Assembly (NCBI RefSeq): GCF_023078275.1
Contig: NC_062983.1
Location: 7,495,001-7,559,000 of the forward strand
Origin: Leguminivora glycinivorella
Taxonomy: Eukaryota; Arthropoda; Insecta; Lepidoptera; Tortricidae
Length of the DNA: 64,000 nt
Reading direction: 5' to 3'
Positions 12,701 to 24,700 of this stretch are shown piece by piece. The notes beneath the pieces were generated by a model. It had not been told where the DNA came from. It was given only the letters and a program-made list of their open reading frames with translations, and made no database searches. Both the position numbers and the translations under genes were made by a program. The first letter of the stretch is position 1, and each line of letters begins with the position of its first letter.

Positions 12701-15700
12701 AAAATTGTTTGATGCACATACTAAAAATAAAATGTTCGTACGGACAAAATGTTACATTTCATGTAAACATCTTTTATTTCACAGTCAATCACTGTAAGGA
12801 TTCTACCCTGTTTTCAATTTCCCTGTCTTTTGTTCATTATTACATTCCTCAGTGCAAAATTGATAGCATAAAATGCAAAAATTTTATAAAAGTAAGTACA
12901 GTCACTTAAACAAAATAGTGGCCCTCCCTACTCCGATCTTTGTAGAACAAAATACTGACCGAGTTATGCTTAGAAACGAGGATCTGCACTGGTGATTACC
13001 GATATCGTACAGTATACCACCCTATATAATGTAAAAAAATGATAACGCATAAATAACAAATATCACTGCTAACTGTAATAACTAAAATGAAAAATAGCTT
13101 ATCCACCGCTCTGAATTTTCTAATGTCTAACCCCAGGTAGACTAGCTACTATGATGTCCAGTTATTGTTATATTAAAATAATCTAACCATACAATGTATA
13201 TCCAATACATTCTTCTTACAAAATAAAGATTTAAAAAAAAATTGTTGTCCATATAATGAACCGACTTCTTTATCTAGATAATAAAAAAAATCCGTATTAT
13301 AGATTTACATACACTATACACCATTTTATAATCCTAGGAATGAAACTACCAAATGAAAGCGAAGCTTTACGATGGGCTGGCCAATAAGGCCCTTTACCGC
13401 CCAGATCACTATAGAAATAAAATTAATTTCAGACAAAATTTTGACTTCTACCACCTTTATAATAATAACACTGAATCTCAATAAAATTTACAAGAATTCA
13501 TAACGTATTTCAAATAATGATAATGATGATGATGATAAGAAAGAAAATATAATAATGTTCCACATAAGTATGCCGCAATTAAAGAAAACTCTTTACTAAA
13601 AGGTCATTGACTTGTAACCAATGTACTCATAAAATTTACATTACACATCATGTAATGTTCATAATAAGCGCATAATACAATTTTGCAAAAAAAAGTAATT
13701 GCAGTTTTAAAGTGGTTTTGATATTTTCAATTTTTTCTGCAAAAGATGATGTATCATCAATTTTGAAGTGGTTTTGATATTTTTTTTTTTTGTAAAATAT
13801 AATGTAACAACAAATCTGATGTGGTTTTGATAATATATATATTTTTTGTTTACAAACTATCTGCAAAATTTTATTTGGGTTTTAACTACCTTATGATAAA
13901 ATACAAAATGATGCCATAAGTAGGTTCAAAATACTTTTATTTGATTGAATAATAATATAACAAAATAATGAATTTCTTGAAGCAAGCTTAAAACTTGTAT
14001 TGTCTTCTAAGTTCGTGTCTTCAATATTGTAAAACATGCCCCGACAGTCTTGTAACCTCGGACAATTTATTCATTCTTTATGGCATTTGCAGCTGCAGCA
14101 AACTTAGAAAATTGTTAACAAACACGACAATGGGCTGTGGAACTTGGTCAGTGTTTCTCTTCCCTCTTTTTTTTTTTTTACTTCATACTTGGCTAGTTCT
14201 ATGATGAGTTCTTGAGTAGCTAATGATGATGATTGAATCCAGCTGGCCCTCCCCAGAAGCATTTCCATTGGCCCTGGTCCAACGCAAGTAGGTAATATTT
14301 CAAAACTTCCTAACTATTCTCTTCTCAGTCGGTGTAATAGCCCAGGACATCATGAAATCTCTTCCGAAGACACGCTGAAGACTTGATCACAATCAGCATA
14401 ATCGTAGAAAATCCAGTTACTTATTCTTGAACACAGCAAGTAACTTGAAACCAATGAATATTTCTTCATCTCTAAAGTTGGCTAGTCCTTATTTGTCCTA
14501 TCTTTGGTCAAAAAATAAAATATTGCATAAATCGAATATTATAAACACTTGTTATTTCACTAGCGTTACTAAGCATGCACTTAAACACACACTGATGTTT
14601 TCACCGCATGTCTCCACCGTCCTCGCTGATCCACTATGTTCAATGACAGAAACACTGCTGTGGTAAGAATCTATCTTAGGTTAAAACTAAAACTAAGTTA
14701 AAGACGTTCCAATAAACAGAGGGAAAAATAAAATAAAAATCACAAGGTCAAAATATTTTCCAAAAATATTTGCCATCTAAGTTGCAGGACTATCTAGGTA
14801 CTTTAACCATATGAGATGTACGTCTCATTTACGTTCACCTACAATTATTAATTTTTTTTTTCATTTTCCTCAAGTATGATGTCTGATGACTTTAATTTTT
14901 CTAACTCAAAAATTACTGCAGACTATAAAACTCCGTCTTGTTTGCTCAATAAAACAAGAATAGGGTAAATTAACTGGGGTTTTGAACACTTACATATATG
15001 TATTTTTCTTGATCGGCATTTTCTGTTCCATTCTTCTGTGTAGTGTGGCATAATATGGCACCAATAACAACATAATCATATTGAAAATCTTCAGTAACAC
15101 GTTGGTCCTATGAGCAGGTATGAGACCAGGCTCAAAAACTCTTACTCCTCCGTTAGTTGACATCAAAAGCCGGGTACTTCAACTCGAACGTCCCACGAAA
15201 TATCTCAATGTTCACTTCATGTTTTTCGCGTCCAATCTGTTGTTAACTATATTTCCATGTACTCAAATCTTGCACTGTCGCACTAACACCTTTTTTTTAA
15301 TAAATTAAAATCCACTTTGTTTTCACTAACAGGCTCTTGTTTCAAACCGTAGTTAACACTCTCATTTCTCTACGTGTGATAATAAGACGTCACTAAAAAT
15401 CACACGTGCTCCTACGCTATCAATTACACTAATTATTTAAAGCTACATAACACTATAATTTTAGTGAAATCGGTTTTCTAAAAATTTTTAGTTACTTCGC
15501 GCTCAGATATTTTCGTAAAGAACTGTCATTGTCATACTTAGCCGTTTTTTTTTTTTTTTTTACAATTTTCCTCATGGGCGTTTTTTCATTGTAAACACAC
15601 TAAAGTGTTTCAAAAGTGTGACCAAATTAAAAATATATTGTGACATTCTTTAAGGATCTAACAGACGGTCGGACCGCACTTGTAAGGGGACATGTGATTA

Positions 15701-18700
15701 GCCCTATTTACAAAATACCGTTCAGAATCTACACTACTTGAATAGTTTGATGTGATTTAAGCAATAGAAAATTATATTAACAAAATCTTTTGTATTTAAA
15801 TACATCTATTGTATTAATTTTACTATAATGAAGTAGAGAAAAGTGAAGTAAAGTTTTGTAAATGACAACACCGGACAATAAATTACTGAATTACTGAATA
15901 TCTTTTGTCAAAATTGTATGACCGATCAAGCGTACCAACTTAAAAACAATGATAGTTTGTGTAATGTCACCGATAGAACACCTTTTGGCGGAGATATATG
16001 TTATCTGTGGTTAAATTATTTTCTCTAATCTATGTCATGCTTACCGCTAATCCGCTTGTTCGCGAAAAAAATGGCAGATCCGTTTTTGTTTTCTTTAGCT
16101 CATTATTAATTACGTGATCTACAACTAGAATTATTTAAATATTCGCTTTATTTTACTCGGCTTAAACAAACGACAGGCAATTCTGCGCCGACGCCGGTCA
16201 TGTGCCGTCCATATTCGCCATTTTGTCATTTGTCCTTTAAGTAAGAAAATGCAAACAAAACATTATTTGCCCTAATCACGCCGCTTTCAAATAATTTTGT
16301 CGACAAAGTGAGCCTGTTTTATCAAATTGAACTCTGAACTGCAATTGCAATGTAATTTTCCGTTAGCGAAAGTGAGGTTACGAAATTGACATGACATTAT
16401 TGTTGGAAAAAAAAACGTGAATGCAATGGACATGTGTTTTGTTGTGTTTCTCATCAAGATAATAGAAGAATTTAGTGCTCATACTCATGATTTAATGAGC
16501 AAACAGCCCATGCAAAGGATGTCTTATCGGGCTATGCCTCAATTGATAAAGTGAACTAATTGCCTACTTCAAAAGCAGTTTTGCATGAAAGGTAAGCTTT
16601 TGTTCTATTATTTGATGTGTTTTCAAACAAGTCGTCGTTTTCGAAACCCAGCAGATAAGGTTAATGATAGTAAATTTCCCACGCTACCTTCCGACGTCAC
16701 ATTCCCTAAGAGGATCTAAATGTACGTGAAATAGGCCTACCTGTCAAAATAGATTTGTTATTTTCAAACAATTTCAACTTCGACTTTCTGATTGGAATTT
16801 TTCCTACACTTTTGCCTCAGAATGTACAAATATTATTAATTGTGGAACCTGAACACACCTCATTTAAAGAATGAGCATCAAAATTATGTCTTTGACTAAT
16901 TTACTTGACCTAGGTCTCCTAACTATACTTGGAATTTGTAAAAATTATGCCGTTCCAAACAATGAAATTACTCAATTATATTTCTGAGGCGCTAGCTTAT
17001 GGATTATGGAAAGCAATATTTGTAGGACCTCAAATAAATGTTAGGGCATTTTAAAATAGGCATTGAATCTTGTCAGAACTTTAATTTTGTATTTTTGTAT
17101 ACTTAAATAAAATTATGTAGACTAAAAATCCAGACTTAGCATATATTTTGTTTGTGCTACAATGAGTTTAAACAGTGTATGTATCAATTTTCAGTATATG
17201 AAATGGATAACCATCATCGAAGAACCTCAACTAGCTGTCGGCAACGTGCAGGTTAACCAAGGAATTTTCGGTGTGTCCTTTATGGACTGTACTCCATTTT
17301 AGCATTATCCTCAAGTAAGTACAAAAATTCATTGCCACTAAAAAGCTACTTTTTGACTTAATTAACCCTACTTAGTAGGTTAAAGAACTCGGTAAGAATT
17401 TTTATGTTACTTAGAAAAACAGATATGGTCATTCTTTTTTTTTTTTCTTAACCATGAATGGCCTAGATAAATATAAACAATCTTAATGATACGTATTTAT
17501 GAATAAGATTCCTTAAACATACATACACCCTTTTTTAACTAATCTTTCAATATGTACAATTTCAGGTTTTACCCGAGAGGCCACGCGATTGGACCGTCTT
17601 CCTTATATCTACTGACTTCATATAAATGAAAGGTATTTATGTTTTATTATAATAACATGTTCTAATTATTAAATTTAAAAGTTAATACCTCATGGCATTA
17701 ATATTATATTTAGATAATTTAGGCGAAGTATAGCGATGGCAATAAGCGATGAAGTGAAAATTGAACTTAAATTAATTTATCCTAATTTTATTGGCTAAGC
17801 AAACTTATTACTAACTCATTTATGTCCTAGCTCATGTAGATATGAACTGATAGGCAGGGATTCTCAAACTTTTTTCTCTTTGTAAATTTTGTTGTATGCG
17901 TTGTTTTTTCTGACACAATATTTCTCACGGGCGTGCCTTAGTTCCAAAATTAAGCGACGCGCCCCCGTGAGTAGATAAGTGAAATAATATTGTTCCTATT
18001 TGGCAGAACCCCACTCTAAAACGAACCCCTTTTCTTACTCTTTCTATATGAATATTTCTAATGTCTGACTATTTCCTTTCAGTGTACTAAGGACTCGCTG
18101 ATCTGCACTACCAGCTCATGTTCAACGTTACTGAACAACAAAGTAATCCGACAATCAGACTGGACCCGGTCATGTTAGGTAAGTTTACATACCTACTGCG
18201 TACCACATACTACATACTTTTTCTGAACCTCAGTAAAATATAGTTTTATAATGATAATAGTGCTTAGTATCTACGAGTATGCGTACTTAACAGGAATATT
18301 ACAAGCTTCAATCAATTTTCATGAAATTATTTGAGCAATTGTGACAATGATCATGCAGTGGTGGAGTTAAGGTATGGCGAGGTACGACCTCCCTGATGCT
18401 GGTAATTTCGTAGGAAATCTGGTGACGATTGTGTAGCTATTTAACATAACTAATAAAATATGTATGTTGGCATATGCCTGATCCATGAAATATTGCGACA
18501 GTGTAAGGTTCCGTATAAAAGCTGTGTACACAATCTACCGAACATAATAATTGTATGGTTTTATACTTACTATTTTAGACTAGCCTACAGCTTATCATGT
18601 GAGATAACGAAGTCATGTCATATGGACTTATTGAAAATCTTGTTTATACATACATACTTATTTGTATTACTACAGTAAAAATATATACGTATAGAAAGTT

Positions 18701-21700
18701 GAAATTCGTACAATGCATTTAATTTATTCTGAAATTACTGACAGACATAGACTACGGTGACCGCTTACCGTCAAGCAGGACATATGCTTGTTAACCACTG
18801 ATATAGTATGATGACTTATAAGCTAGTGAACTTAAATTAGTCCTAATAGATTAATACCTATATCCTAACAGACAGACATCTGTTCTCATAGTGAAAATAT
18901 TCAGTATAACGACTTTGTCATTTTATTGTATGATGTATGAAATCCTGTGAGACAATACGTAGATTATAGCGTGACAACTAAAATGCAAACAAACCATCCA
19001 TCGAAGGAGGTACTGTCATAGTATAACATGCGTGTAGCTATTCAGTATTCATAGAAAAATGGCGGAACGCCCCATATAATTTTGTATTTCAGCGCGACAA
19101 CGAATAATCGCGCCCCCATAGCAATTAGACTAGAGCCTATCTTCTTGTATTACTAGGTCTTAAATCTAGGGCTTAGGTATCCTGGATTATTTTAGGAAAA
19201 TCATCTTACATCTAGACTATGATAGCGACCTACTTAATGTTCTAACTAGTAGTTACACTGCCTATGGATGAAGTACTGTATAACAGGCGCCTACTAAGAA
19301 TATACATATTAGTGTTCATGGACTATATATATAAGACAGCATCGAAGCTCTCAGATCTCCGGTGTGAAGTGCAAACGTGATGTGAGCTTTCAAAATAGCT
19401 CGGAAGATGGCAGAGCCTGCTATGAAAATGTACTAGGCATATAGAGAACTATTTGTTTTAACATGAAATTCTATTGCTATTGTACATAGTGTACACACTT
19501 ATGTTTCCAATTCCGGTCACTAGGTGGCAAACTCTTCTAAAGTGCTACAGTTCCGCGCTTCCTATTATTTTAGATACATGAGTATTTTTCTATATAAGTA
19601 CCTAGTATTTCCAGTACTAGCCCTGCCTATCCCACAGCTAGAAAAACATACATTAAGGCACAGAATAAATAATAGTACTACACATAGGCGCAAGGGAACG
19701 TTAAGTTGCACCAACGCCAACAATTGCTACGTAGCAACGCAAACCAAATGGCCTAATCGGGACGATGTTTAGTTCAACCACTACGATTATGAGCTAATTT
19801 CCTAGAAATAGATTTTGTCTAGGTTCACTACGCTATTTTAATTTTATTTTTTTATTTTTCAGGTACCAAAGGAAAACGAAGATATCATTGGTTCTGTACT
19901 GATGCATGACATCGCTCGGAATGCGGCAATAATAAACAATGGAAGAAAATACTACAGACGTGTTTATTAACAATAAAATTATTTTTGTTTTTATGAAATA
20001 GCGATTGAATAAAAATATTAGGTATATGAGTTTTATTTAGAGATGAAATAAGTCAGAAATACAGCACACCCACTCGTTTTCACTGCAACAAATGTAGCCT
20101 GGCAAGGCTAATTCCTATTATTTATTTATAAACCTTGGTATCCAAGATGTGTTCTACAGAGCACATCTTAGATCCCTTGGGCACGGAACCAAATGTAACC
20201 TGGCAAGGCTATAAAATACGGTTATTAAAATTCTGGTTGCTCGGCACCAAATGTAACTAAACCTCCCGCTCACCTTACTTATTTACTTACTTACTCGACT
20301 AATCAACAGTATAGCTAACCCCCCTTTAAATATACCCCGTAAATTTGGCCTTGTGATCGTCTAGCGTGAATAAGTAGAACCCTTCGATGTGATCCGCAAT
20401 AACCCAGATCCTTTAATGAGTATCAGCTGTATTTTTGACTAATTTTTAAAATTTTATTTATTTATATTTTGAAGAAGAATAAGGGTTATTGTAGCATAAT
20501 AATATAGTGTTATAGAAGAGTATTTTATCAGATTTAGGCCTAGAAAGTTACATGTGAGAAAATTAATGACGTGATGAAGAAAATTTTAGAATAGAAGTTA
20601 GTGAGTGAAACATACATGAAATAAATATTAAAAAATATTTTGGTAATCATCGGCTACGCCTTATTAGTGGATTCGAGTTGCAGGACTGCCTTGCGTTGCC
20701 GTCTGAATCCCCTAACCTGATCAAACCACTTTATCAGGCATCCTAAGCAAGTAAGCCTGAAGGGCTATCTATCTACGAACTAACCCCCTTTTTTTATTTT
20801 GTTTCTTTTCCCTAGCTAAACCCCCCTTTTCCCCATTACTGCTAATAGACCATAACTTCTCGATCTTTCTAATGTTTTATCGAAACACCGAGCAGTTGCT
20901 AACTTTTATAAGAACTAAGTCTACTAACTTTTCTAAGCTTTTGACTTTCCATCAGTGGACGGCGCTCGCATGCCACTGGGCCCTATAACAAACCTATGCT
21001 TTTTATTCCAAAGAATAGTTTGTTTCCCTAACCATCTTGATAGAATTTACCTTTAAAACCAGTTAGCAACACTAAGTGTCCCGCAGCCACACCGAAAGAT
21101 CAGAAATTGCTACCACAATTATTAATTTCACTCAGATAAATTAAGTAATAAGAGATTTTATAAATTACCAGTTCTACCACTTATTTTAAGATAGTAAACA
21201 CCACATTTAAAGTCCATTTAAACCATATAAATAGTAGTAGTTAAATTATTTCTCCACAATACACGTTGACCAATTATATTCCAAGACCAATCATAAAAGA
21301 ACTCTACTTTTATAGAAATAGTGTGTGACTCTACCCTATTCCTATCGTTTTCCCTATTCTAGCATATCTGAAACACAGACCGTCACTTACCATAGATCTT
21401 GTGTTCAAAATATGCACAAGTGTATCCCTACCATAAGCTGTACAGTTCAGCCAGCGAAGCTGAGATAGGCAACCTATAGGCTTGTGTTCTTATCCCCCCC
21501 TCTGCTCTTGCCCGCGGGCTAGGGTAGCAGAGAGTAGATCGCCCTATCCGTGTATATATCCAGTATTCTAGGACACACCAGTACCAGCCACATGGGAGAC
21601 CCAGCTGCGATCAACTTTACTTAGATGTGGATCGATCACAACCGAAATCCCCAGCGACCAACGCCAGCATGGACTAGAACACCGAGTAAATAAATATAAA

Positions 21701-24700
21701 TATATATATGACCCCAGCCTCAAATACTGCCGACTTCTGTGAGCAAGGATTACTCCTAATGTCTTTCGTCAATCGTGAAAGTCCTCACTTCCATCTAACA
21801 GTTGGACTCTTTGAGACCGGTGAGAAAATACGCTTTTGTAAGTATAGAAAAGCGCCCAAGCCCTCCACTTGGAACAAAAAGACCCCTAAACGCCTTATGT
21901 TTAACAGCCGCAAGGTATAAAGCGCTTAGCCGGACAACAGTCTGTCACAAACAATGATCTGGCTTACAACTTTCACAAAATAACCCCATAGAAAATTACT
22001 AAATTCAATTTTACTGACCAACTAAACAAACGAATGAAGTTTCCTTTACGTGCTATAATCTAAGCTTAGTTTTGCAAGAATTTCTCCCTACAAAACCAAA
22101 CACAGACTTATCTCCAAGCACCAGCCATACATCGACCCAGTCTTTGTATTGCTTGACGGCACTCACGAAACAAAGCACAGAAAACTTCACTATACACATT
22201 AATTTAAATGTAACACTACACTATAAATAGAACACTAAAATAAACCCACAACTGACGGTAAAGCAATTCTACCACAGGTCTAAGTTCAACTGTACGACGA
22301 TATTGTCCCCGCACAATCAAACAGAGACACAATTTCAAAGTTTACAATCACTTAGAATAATTTCCAAGTAAAAACAAACAAAGAAACAATAGCAGAACAA
22401 CTTCATTCACCAGTATAACACACGAAAGCCAGAGACACTGTTAGTCTTGTAGATATTTTAAGAATGACGCGCGTCGGCTCGCTCCGACCCTTTTATAGAT
22501 TCAAAATGAGCGACAAAAAGGCTACAAAAGGGCTACAAAACGGCTACAAAACGGCTACAAAACGGCTACAAAACGGCTACAAAAGGGCTACAAAAGGGCT
22601 ACAAAACGGCTACAAAACGGCTACAAAAGGGCTACAAAAGAGCTACAAAGAGGCTACAAAAGGGCTACAAAACGGCTACAAAAGGGCTACAAAAGAGCTA
22701 CAAAGAGGCTACAAAAGGGCTACAAAAAGGCTACAAAAGGGCTACAAAACGGCTACAAAACGGCTACAAAAGAGCGACTGGCGACAAAAGAGCTACAAAA
22801 AGGCGACTGGCGGCAAATTACAATGGATAGCCGCTAAATTACACTTATAAGAAAAAAGTCGTAACTGTTTTGTTTACTAAGTCGTACGCCTTAGGCATTA
22901 ATGTCCAAGACAGCTCAGCACGTACGTTTTACTTCTCAATAGTAACATCTGCATGATTGCACGTGTTTTAGAGTGAGACAGAGCTATTGATATTGATTCC
23001 TATCTCATCCAGTAGTGGAACATTCCGTAAATCGATAAATATTTTTACGTAAATATTATTTTGTGAAAGATTGTTTAAATCAATTTAGTAAGTAACTTCG
23101 CAATGAAAGATCACATTTGCTCCTAATTGTTACATTGAATGATATATTCAGAAAGCATAATAATCAATATTAGTGATTATTACCTTTCTGACTTGTAATT
23201 GGAACCAAGACGCAATATCGGAACGCCATTCGTTTGTCAGATCAGATTGTCAATGTCAACAATCCATCCATGTGAATATAGTTTGTAAATAAGCTTTTTC
23301 CAATAAGTTGGGCATCGAATAATAGTGAATTTTATGAGTGATGACGTAACTAAACATGTGATTAAGCATCACAGATATTATTTGTTAAAATACTCAATGA
23401 AATCCCGAAGGAAATATGCACCAAAAAGTTGGTCAAGGAAAAGTTGATTTGCCGTAAGTTTTATATGTAAAAACAAGTCCATTTCCTAGTCATAGACGCT
23501 TGTTCTGTTACAAATGTCACTGTCAGAATGACTTTTAACGACACTTTATTAGTCGACGTTTGCACACATAACGGTAACAACATGTGGACGAATTTGTGGC
23601 TGTCATTGTCACTGTCAGAACGGTTTCTGACAGTGACATTGACAGAATTTGTACACACATGTGTAGGTCTGATTACCGAACTGCTCCTAAACCACAGTAT
23701 CCCCAATGACAATCTGAAATACGAAGGTTTCTCAAACTGTCTTGTGAAGTTGTGGACTGGTTGCTTTGAATCATTTAAATATGAGCGAATTAAATAATAA
23801 TAAACGACGACGACCATTTAAGCACTCTTCGACATTTTATAGAAATGTGGGAAAGTTAAGAAAAGTGCAGAATGATAATACAAATAAATAAGCACTTTAT
23901 AGTTACTTAATGTATTAAATATATAATTTTTAATTCTTATTGATAAAAATGAAGTGTAGTGTTGCTTTACACAATAAAAGTAGGAATCAAATGAAATAGA
24001 GTATTTACTGTGATATTGATAAAATTTCTGTTGCGCAATGATAGTTTTTTTCAGTACAGATGCTGCTTTTTTTAACGCAGTAGTGCGAGCAAATCAAGCA
24101 ATGATTCATTTCTTGTCTGGTCGAAACTCTTAGCTTAGATTTAGGTAGTGAAAATCGTCGTACGATACACGTGCGAAAAGGACATTCACAACTCGTGTCG
24201 ATTTAAAAATAAATCGATCGTGTCGATTTAAATAGAGTATTTACTGTGATATTGATAAAATTTCTGTTGCGCAATGATAGTTTTTTTCAGTACAGATGCT
24301 GCTTTTTTTAACGCAGTAGTGCGAGCAAATCAAGCAATGATTCATTTCTTGTCTGGTCGAAACTCTTAGCTTAGATTTAGGTAGTGAAAATCGTCGTACG
24401 ATACACGTGCGAAAAGGACATTCACAACTCGTGTCGATTTAAAACACTCCCTTCGTTCGTGTATTAATTTATCGCTACTCGTATCGATTTTCCTCTTTTC
24501 CGCACTCGTTTGGGTTACAAAAGAAACACATTATTTACTCTACTACGTTTTATTTATGTTTCTTTAACATTACAAATTTGTAGACACTTATCTATACAAA
24601 AATCTTGACAAAAGAAGTACAGATCGCTGAAATGAATGTTGATAGTAATATTAATGAAGACTACTTCAACAAGTGTCAATTGTGAAATGCCGCAAAATAC

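Larger units (their letters stand above)
11319..20251 (-). other. Internal domain of the large LTR element, no gag-pol
   Basis: 8,933 bp between the LTRs. The polypurine tract candidate is at 11319-11333 and the primer-binding-like site at 20232-20249. No frame above about 100 codons exists and no retroviral-type motif is seen. From 12000 to 16400 I see only AT-rich sequence with poly-T runs. From 16.5 to 20.0 kb there are exon-like blocks on the + strand, antisense to the element. Confidence 0.7.
8058..23512 (-). mobile_element. Large non-autonomous LTR retrotransposon (LARD-like), 15.5 kb
   Basis: Two direct repeats of exactly 3,261 bp begin TGTAAC and end GTTACA, and 4-bp target duplications AATG flank them (8054-8057 and 23513-23516). 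The symmetric ends do not orient it, but the internal edges do. Reading the - strand, two bases after the LTR at 20252 comes TGGTGCCGAGCAACCAGA (primer-binding-like, 20249-20232), and just before the LTR at 11318 comes CTGGGGGCGAGT (polypurine tract). The 8.9-kb interior has no gag, protease, RT or integrase frame on either strand. It must have been moved by proteins supplied in trans. The short target duplication and purine tract would fit a gypsy or BEL/Pao helper; I cannot tell which. Confidence 0.8.

Noticed and set aside
8058..23512. Reading the large repeat pair as a simple segmental duplication
   Set aside because: TG..CA ends, the AATG target duplication, the primer-site-like motif and the purine tract together fit an LTR insertion much better.
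8058..23512. Orienting the large LTR element on the + strand
   Set aside because: After the left LTR the + strand has ACTCGCCCCC with no TGG primer site, and before the right LTR it has no purine tract. The - strand has both.
23528..23797. 89-codon + frame and a 118-codon - frame next to the LTR element
   Set aside because: Both overlap inverted GTCACTGTCAGA repeats, have no domain and read like chance open frames in repeat DNA.
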